From Microthrixaceae bacterium (GTDB taxonomy: Bacteria; Actinomycetota; Acidimicrobiia; Acidimicrobiales; Acidimicrobilacustridaceae): a DNA stretch of 10,510 nucleotides. The notes beneath the pieces were generated by a model. That model had not been told where the DNA came from, did no database searches, and saw only the letters and a list, made by a program, of their open reading frames with translations. Shown piece by piece: positions 6,385-10,510 of the stretch (position 1 is its first letter; every line of letters begins with the position of its first letter). Where the stretch lies: NCBI GenBank assembly GCA_023264915.1, contig JAHFUU010000038.1, forward strand, positions 1 to 10,510. Reading direction: 5' to 3'. Made by a program: the position numbers and the translations under genes.

Positions 6385-8800
6385 GCGCATCTGCATCGAG
6401 GGCTTCGGAACGTTTCGCGAACCAGTCGAGGTCGACTTCGAGGGAGCTGGCCTGTTCGCGCTGAGCGGCCCCACCGGTTCGGGCAAGTCCACCGTCATCG
6501 ACGCGATCGTCTTCGCCCTCTACGGGGTCGTCCCACGCCTCGACGACAAGAAGCTCGTCGGGCCGGTCATCAGCCAGGACCGGCTCGAGGCCAAGGTTCG
6601 GCTCGACTTCTCCGTCGGTCCCCAGCACTACAGCGCTACGCGAGTCGTCAGGGCCAAGGTCCCCAGGTCCGGTTCTGGTGAGACGGTGGGGATGCGTGGA
6701 GGCACGACCCGAGAGGCGCGCCTCGAGCTGCGCGGGGCTGGTGGCGACCCCGAGGTTCTCGCGGGCACCGCGGACGAGCTCACCGCTGAGGTCGAGCGGC
6801 TGCTGGGTCTGAGCGTCGATCACTTCACCACCTGTGTCGTGTTGCCCCAGGGCCAGTTCTCGCGCTTCTTGCACAACAAGAGCGCGGACCGCCAGAAGCT
6901 CCTCAAGGAGCTGCTCGACATGGGCGTCTATGCCGAGATGGCCGCGGTGGCCCGGTCCAGGGACAAGGCGTCCCAGGCGCAGCTCGCGTGGATCACGAGC
7001 CAGCTCGAGGACCTCGACTTCGCGACGGCCGAGGCAGCCGGCGAGCTCGCCGCCAGGGTGGCAGGGCGCGAGTCGGTGATCAAGCTGATCGACGAGCTCC
7101 AGCCCCGGATCGAGTCGATCACCGAGTCGATCCGTGACCTGAAGCTCCAGGGACAAGATGCTGCGGACTGCGCGACGAGGCTCCGGCAGGCCAAGTTGCC
7201 TTCCGGCGTCACCGAGCTGGCAGCAGATGCCTCCGCTTCCGAGGCCGCAGTCGACGATGCCGATGGCGCGTTGGCTCGAGCCTCAGCCGAGGTCGACAGC
7301 TCGACCGCGCGGCGCGATGCGTTGGGTGATCGAACAGCGCTCGAACTGGTCCGCCAGGACCACCTCCGGCGAGCCAGCCTGAAAGAGCGCATCGAAAAGG
7401 GCCGGGCCCTGGTGGCCGCGGCTGCCATCGCGCTCGAGGGATCAGAGGCCTCCGCGGAAGCGTCGAGCGTCGCCGTCGAGTTGGCCAAAGCGGCTCTGGA
7501 ACGGGCCCGCACGGCCAATCGTGCTGCCGAGCTGGCCAAGCACCTCGCTGTTGGCGAACCCTGCCCGGTGTGCGGCAACGAGGTGCACGAGCTGGTCGAC
7601 CACACAGCACCCGAGCTGACCGAAGCCGAGCAGTCAGTCGAGTCGGCTCGTGAGGTTGCCACAGCCGCCGACGAGGTGCGAGTGAGCTGCGCGGCCAACC
7701 ACACCAGGGCTGCGGGCTTGCTGGCCGAGCGCGAGCGCGAGCTGGCCGAGATAGATGAGAGGTTGGCGGATTCGCCGGGCCTGGAATCGACGACCGAGAC
7801 CCTCTCTGCGATGGACACCGCCGACGAGGCAGTCAAGTCGTCCCGGTCTGCCGAGAAGGCAGCGCGCGTCGCCCTCGAAGCGGCACGCATGGCACAGCAG
7901 CAGGTCGCGGGCCGGCTCGAGGCTGCCTGGGAGGCGTTTGACTCCACCCGCGACCACCTGGCCCTACTCGAACCGCCGCCGGTGGACAGGAGCGACCTCG
8001 CCACTGCCTGGCATCCCTTGATCCAATGGGCACAGGCCCAGGCAGGCCGTTATCAACAAGTGGCAGGCTCGCTGGCACAGCAGATAGCAGAGCGCGAATC
8101 CGAACGCGCCGAGGTGGTTGCCCAGATCTCCAGGGCGTGCACCGAGGCTGGCATCGACACGGGCCACCGTCCTGCACGTGACGCAGCCGGGGACGCGCTC
8201 GCAGACGCGAAGGCAGATCTCAAGAGCGTCGAAGCCGGCTTGTCCAGGCGCGACGAGCTCGAGGCCGAGGCGGGTCATCTCAGGCAGACCCAGCAGGTCT
8301 CCGCCATGCTCGGCCGGTTGCTGGGTGCTACCGGATTCGAGAAGTGGGTGCTGGATGAGGCGCTTGTCCGCCTGGTGGCCGGTGCCACACAGGTGCTGCG
8401 CGAGCTGTCCGATGGTGCCTACTCGCTGGTGCTCGATGCGAAGTCAGACTTCTTCGTCATCGATCACAACAACGCGGATGCATCGAGGTCGGTCCGCACC
8501 CTCTCGGGCGGTGAGACCTTCCTGGCGTCATTGGCTCTGGCGCTCGCGTTGGGTGACCAGGTCGCGGAGATGGCAGCGGCAGGCGCCGCGCGGCTCGAGT
8601 CGATCTTCCTCGACGAGGGCTTCGGAACCCTCGACCCCGAGACCCTTGACACCGTTGCGACCGCCATCGAAGAACTGGGCGCCGGGGGTCGCATGGTCGG
8701 CCTGGTGAGCCACGTGCGCGACCTGGCCGAGCGCATGCCTGTCCGTTTCGTCGTCACCAAGGGTCCGGCAACCTCGACTGTCGAGAGGATCGACCTGTGA
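6374..8800 (+). CDS. sbcC: SbcC ATPase subunit (Rad50 family SMC-like protein)
   Basis: This 808-residue protein is the ATPase and DNA-tethering half of SbcCD. Walker A is GPTGSGKST at 32-40 (K38). The Q-loop region is LPQGQFSRFL, with Q159. Long heptad-rich arms run from about 180 to 650. The zinc hook CPVC, with C397 and C400, lies near the centre as expected for Rad50-type dimerisation. The ABC signature LSGGE is at 710-714 and Walker B IFLDEGFGTLD at 744-754 (D747, E748). Every core motif is present. The protein is clearly shorter than the roughly 1,050 residues of Escherichia coli SbcC, so the coiled-coil arms are short. ATG 6374 gives the typical start MRPERICIEGFGTF and has GGGGGTGG just upstream. 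The reading frame is open further upstream inside sbcD, but that extension is not SbcC-like. It overlaps sbcD by 11 bases, and the NurA-like gene follows after 94 bases. Confidence 0.95.
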   Translation: MRPERICIEGFGTFREPVEVDFEGAGLFALSGPTGSGKSTVIDAIVFALYGVVPRLDDKKLVGPVISQDRLEAKVRLDFSVGPQHYSATRVVRAKVPRSGSGETVGMRGGTTREARLELRGAGGDPEVLAGTADELTAEVERLLGLSVDHFTTCVVLPQGQFSRFLHNKSADRQKLLKELLDMGVYAEMAAVARSRDKASQAQLAWITSQLEDLDFATAEAAGELAARVAGRESVIKLIDELQPRIESITESIRDLKLQGQDAADCATRLRQAKLPSGVTELAADASASEAAVDDADGALARASAEVDSSTARRDALGDRTALELVRQDHLRRASLKERIEKGRALVAAAAIALEGSEASAEASSVAVELAKAALERARTANRAAELAKHLAVGEPCPVCGNEVHELVDHTAPELTEAEQSVESAREVATAADEVRVSCAANHTRAAGLLAERERELAEIDERLADSPGLESTTETLSAMDTADEAVKSSRSAEKAARVALEAARMAQQQVAGRLEAAWEAFDSTRDHLALLEPPPVDRSDLATAWHPLIQWAQAQAGRYQQVAGSLAQQIAERESERAEVVAQISRACTEAGIDTGHRPARDAAGDALADAKADLKSVEAGLSRRDELEAEAGHLRQTQQVSAMLGRLLGATGFEKWVLDEALVRLVAGATQVLRELSDGAYSLVLDAKSDFFVIDHNNADASRSVRTLSGGETFLASLALALALGDQVAEMAAAGAARLESIFLDEGFGTLDPETLDTVATAIEELGAGGRMVGLVSHVRDLAERMPVRFVVTKGPATSTVERIDL

Positions 8801-8824
8801 CCGGTCGGCCGCGCACAGCCACCG

Positions 8825-8842
8825 ACAGGCTCTGGTGCCTGT
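8825..8842 (+). other. Hairpin in the sbcC to nurA-like spacer
   Basis: ACAGGC 8825-8830 pairs with GCCTGT 8837-8842 around a 6-base loop. The stem may extend through CAGC/GCTG past a 5-base bulge. No T-run follows. It may slow RNA decay, be a processing site, or weakly terminate so that the last gene is made at a lower level. Confidence 0.35.
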
Positions 8843-8868
8843 GCTGCGCTTGCCTCCATCACCTGACA

Positions 8869-8883
8869 GCCAGGCCTGCTGGC
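8869..8883 (+). other. Second small hairpin just upstream of the NurA-like gene
   Basis: GCCAG 8869-8873 pairs with CTGGC 8879-8883 around GCCTG, ending 11 bases before ATG 8895. It could shield the weak ribosome site of this gene. Short stem, so chance is possible. Confidence 0.25.
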
Positions 8884-8894
8884 ACCGGCGCGAG

Positions 8895-9896
8895 ATGAGG
8901 TTCGCGGTCGAGTCATGGTCTCCTGACTATGGCGCTCCCACCACTGACCAGACCCTCGTCGAGAGCCCGGCCGAGGTTGACGCCTGGGTCGAGGCCGCGC
9001 CCGAGCAGTGGTCGCCGCGGCGCCCCTCGAGTGGGGCCGGACCGCTCGATTCGATCCTTTTCGTCGATGGCGTGCGGCGCGTAGAGGCCCACGTGTGGAT
9101 CACGACAGACGACGGCCAGGTCCACCAGGGACTGTGCGCATCGTTCGCGTCCGGTGGCGTGCTGTGCAACGGTGCTGCGGTCGTCGTGGGTCCCCAGGTC
9201 CGGCGAGGGCTGTTCAGCAGCACTCCCCACGCCGAGCCGATCGTGACCTCCCACGCGAGGTTCGACCTTCACAGCGACGTCCGCTCCGAGAGCAGCGATC
9301 TGACCCTGCTGGTACAGGACGCGATGGCGCGGCTCGAGGTTGACGTTGCACGGCTGAGCCACGACGAGGCGAGCCTGGTCGTGGTGGACGGGCCCCTGCG
9401 GCAGGGGCACAACACCGGTCAACCCAGCAGTGACATCGCACTGGTCGGGTACATAAAGACCCACACGACCAGCTACGGGCCGCCTGTCGTGCGCGAGACG
9501 GTGACACGGCTCGGTCCCGGTGAGCGCACACCGATCATGGCCTTGGGCGGCCGGCACCCCAAGTTCAGCTGGTACCTACGGCTGCCGTGTGACGTCGCGC
9601 ATGGGTGGTCCGGTGTGGTGCGCCTCGAGACGCTGGCCCGGCACCCTGCCACCGAGGTGGTCTCCTTCGCGGACCGCCTGGCGCTCACGCTCGGACGTTA
9701 CGCCTCGGCCCCCCAGAAGGATCCCCGCGCTCCCCAAAACCTCTACCCGATCGGAGGGCTCGAGCGCGAGCTGCGCCGCAGGCTCGGCGACGCCGGCCTC
9801 GTGTACCGGTCGCTTCGGGTGGCCTCCGCCGTCGAGAAGATCAACGCCGGCGGGCACTCCCGGTCCCTAGATCTGGGATCGCGTCGACCTCCATGA
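8895..9896 (+). CDS. NurA-like nuclease (probable HerA partner)
   Basis: This 333-residue protein shows no close relative I can name, but its motif order fits the NurA fold, a 5'-3' exo/endonuclease that works with HerA in archaea and Deinococcus. Motif I is ILFVDGVRR, with D58. Motif II is VVVDGPL, with D165. LVGYIKTH follows, like the NurA vGxxK element. A SWYLRLP strand precedes a C-terminal helix region with LYPIGGLERELRRRLGD (Y284). E148 lies 17 residues before D165. From memory, Sulfolobus NurA uses D58, E114, D131, Y291 and H299. The same spacings hold here for the E-to-D pair, and Glu292 stands where the last His would be. ATG 8895 (MRFAVESWSPDYG) is preferred to GTG 8835, although its ribosome site is weak. 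Last gene of the herA-sbcD-sbcC run. Its final 56 bases overlap the opposite HAD-like gene. Confidence 0.7.
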   Translation: MRFAVESWSPDYGAPTTDQTLVESPAEVDAWVEAAPEQWSPRRPSSGAGPLDSILFVDGVRRVEAHVWITTDDGQVHQGLCASFASGGVLCNGAAVVVGPQVRRGLFSSTPHAEPIVTSHARFDLHSDVRSESSDLTLLVQDAMARLEVDVARLSHDEASLVVVDGPLRQGHNTGQPSSDIALVGYIKTHTTSYGPPVVRETVTRLGPGERTPIMALGGRHPKFSWYLRLPCDVAHGWSGVVRLETLARHPATEVVSFADRLALTLGRYASAPQKDPRAPQNLYPIGGLERELRRRLGDAGLVYRSLRVASAVEKINAGGHSRSLDLGSRRPP

Positions 9897-10425
9897 CGAT
9901 GAACGGGTGAACGCCCAGCACTCGGACCGACAGCAACGAAGGGATCACCAGATCCGCGTCACCAAGCTCGTCGGGGTCCCTGACCGCCGCAACGCCTATC
10001 ACCTGTAGACCTGCCGATCTGGCGGCTGCCACGCCGTCGGGGCTGTCGGCAAACGCGAGCGAGAAGGCGGCATCGGTCCCGAGCTCGGCGACCGCGGACA
10101 CATAGTGGCCTGAGTCGAACAGCGGGATCGGTGCCTGAGCCGAGGCCGAGACCTCATCGCTGGCATCGGATCGTTCTCTCGCGTCCTGATCGCTTGCTGG
10201 TGCGGTGATGACGACCCCGGGCGCGGGTAGCGCGGCGTCGTTGAAGTGACGGATCGCGTCGTCGCGCTCGATGTGGCTGAGCAGCGCCCACCTGCCGCTG
10301 GGCAAGAAGGCAAGGACATGATCAGCGCCTGGGAGGGCAAGCACCAACGGGATGCCGGACGCGACGTCCAGTCGAAGGTTCGTGAAACCGAAGATCGTCG
10401 CTTCACATTCAACAGTCGCGAACAA
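9841..10425 (-). CDS. HAD-superfamily-like protein lacking catalytic motif I (probable pseudoenzyme)
   Basis: A 194-residue protein with the outline of a sugar-phosphatase-type HAD hydrolase. Residues 9-20 (ATIFGFTNLRLD) align with the usual hhFDxDGTLxD, but both aspartates are gone (Gly13, Thr15). The cap region is almost absent. PGADHVLAFL and ALLSHIERD (Ser50) fit motif II. The region that should hold the KPxPD lysine reads SAQAPIPLFDSGHY, with no lysine. Motif IV survives as FADSPDGVAAARSAG (D127), followed by the typical LQVIGVAAV and ADLVIPSLL. Without the nucleophile, phosphatase activity is not expected; a binding or regulatory role is possible. The only usable start is TTG 10425, behind GAGGGAG; an in-frame stop lies upstream and no ATG or GTG lies between. 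Codon use looks coding throughout, so this is not obvious decay. Convergent with, and overlapping, the NurA-like gene. Confidence 0.7.
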   Translation of the reverse strand: MFATVECEATIFGFTNLRLDVASGIPLVLALPGADHVLAFLPSGRWALLSHIERDDAIRHFNDAALPAPGVVITAPASDQDARERSDASDEVSASAQAPIPLFDSGHYVSAVAELGTDAAFSLAFADSPDGVAAARSAGLQVIGVAAVRDPDELGDADLVIPSLLSVRVLGVHPFIVMEVDAIPDLGTGSARRR

Positions 10426-10435
10426 CCCTGCTCTG

Positions 10436-10442
10436 CTCCCTC
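10436..10442 (-). promoter_or_regulatory. Ribosome site supporting the TTG start of the HAD-like gene
   Basis: GAGGGAG on the minus strand ends ten bases before TTG 10425. No ATG or GTG occurs in frame between the upstream stop and this TTG, so this site decides the start. Confidence 0.5.
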
Positions 10443-10463
10443 TGTCTGGTCCTCCTCGTCGGG

Positions 10464-10483
10464 CCCACCCGATCTCCGGTGGG
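10464..10483. repeat. Inverted repeat CCCACC-N8-GGTGGG in the leader of the HAD-like gene
   Basis: Six-base arms at 10464-10469 and 10478-10483. An alternative pairing of GTGGG 10479-10483 with CCCAC 10486-10490 would compete with it. The rest of the 85-base stretch to the window edge shows no gene or clear promoter. Confidence 0.3.
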
Positions 10484-10510
10484 ACCCCACGTGGCTCTCA
10501 CCCGATGGCC

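Noticed and set aside
6017..8004. Long minus-strand open frames (6017-7156 and 6928-8004) under sbcD and sbcC
   Set aside because: They are antisense to well-supported motifs and their Ser/Arg/Ala-rich translations have no recognisable domain.
1..10510. Dedicated anti-phage system, CRISPR array or mobile element
   Set aside because: No spaced direct repeats, transposase or integrase motifs, or tRNA-like attachment site were seen. HerA occurs in defence systems with Sir2 or DUF4297 partners, but here the partners are SbcCD and a NurA-like protein, which favours repair.

Overview
This is a high-GC bacterial window, about two thirds G+C by eye. It uses GTG and TTG starts, strong G/C third positions, and DUF4349 and DUF6159 families common in Actinomycetota. 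I infer an actinobacterium, possibly Acidimicrobiia, but no rRNA or marker gene fixes the lineage. Almost every base is in a gene, and I see no mobile element, tRNA, rRNA or CRISPR array.

Left block (1-3159): two tandem forward paralogs of DUF4349 envelope proteins. The first is a lipoprotein (95-1000) behind a good-looking ECF-sigma promoter. The second (1082-2284) carries an N-terminal membrane anchor and a Ser/Pro/Ala-rich tether instead of a lipobox. A convergent DUF6159 six-helix membrane protein (2290-3159, minus) ends five bases away and may be read from a leaderless promoter.

Central and right block (about 3322-9896): a forward operon encoding a HerA-type hexameric ATPase, SbcD (Mre11), SbcC (Rad50), and a last protein not named by close similarity. 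Its motif order matches the NurA nuclease. Together these are the four parts of the archaeal HerA-NurA-Mre11-Rad50 DNA end-resection machine, here in a bacterium. The inferred division of labour is as follows: SbcCD recognises and opens DNA ends, HerA translocates on duplex DNA, and the NurA-like protein degrades strands alongside HerA. The herA-sbcD junction has a triplicated 14-base start region that forms a chain of overlapping stop and start codons. HerA has a Walker A loop without its usual final glycine.

Right edge (9841-10425, minus): a HAD-superfamily protein that has lost the catalytic motif I aspartates. Its 3' end overlaps the NurA-like gene tail-to-tail by 56 bases. The stretch from 10426 to 10510 holds its leader and a small inverted repeat.

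The most notable item is the bacterial HerA-SbcD-SbcC-NurA-like quartet, followed by the nested start codons in front of sbcD and the HAD pseudoenzyme.
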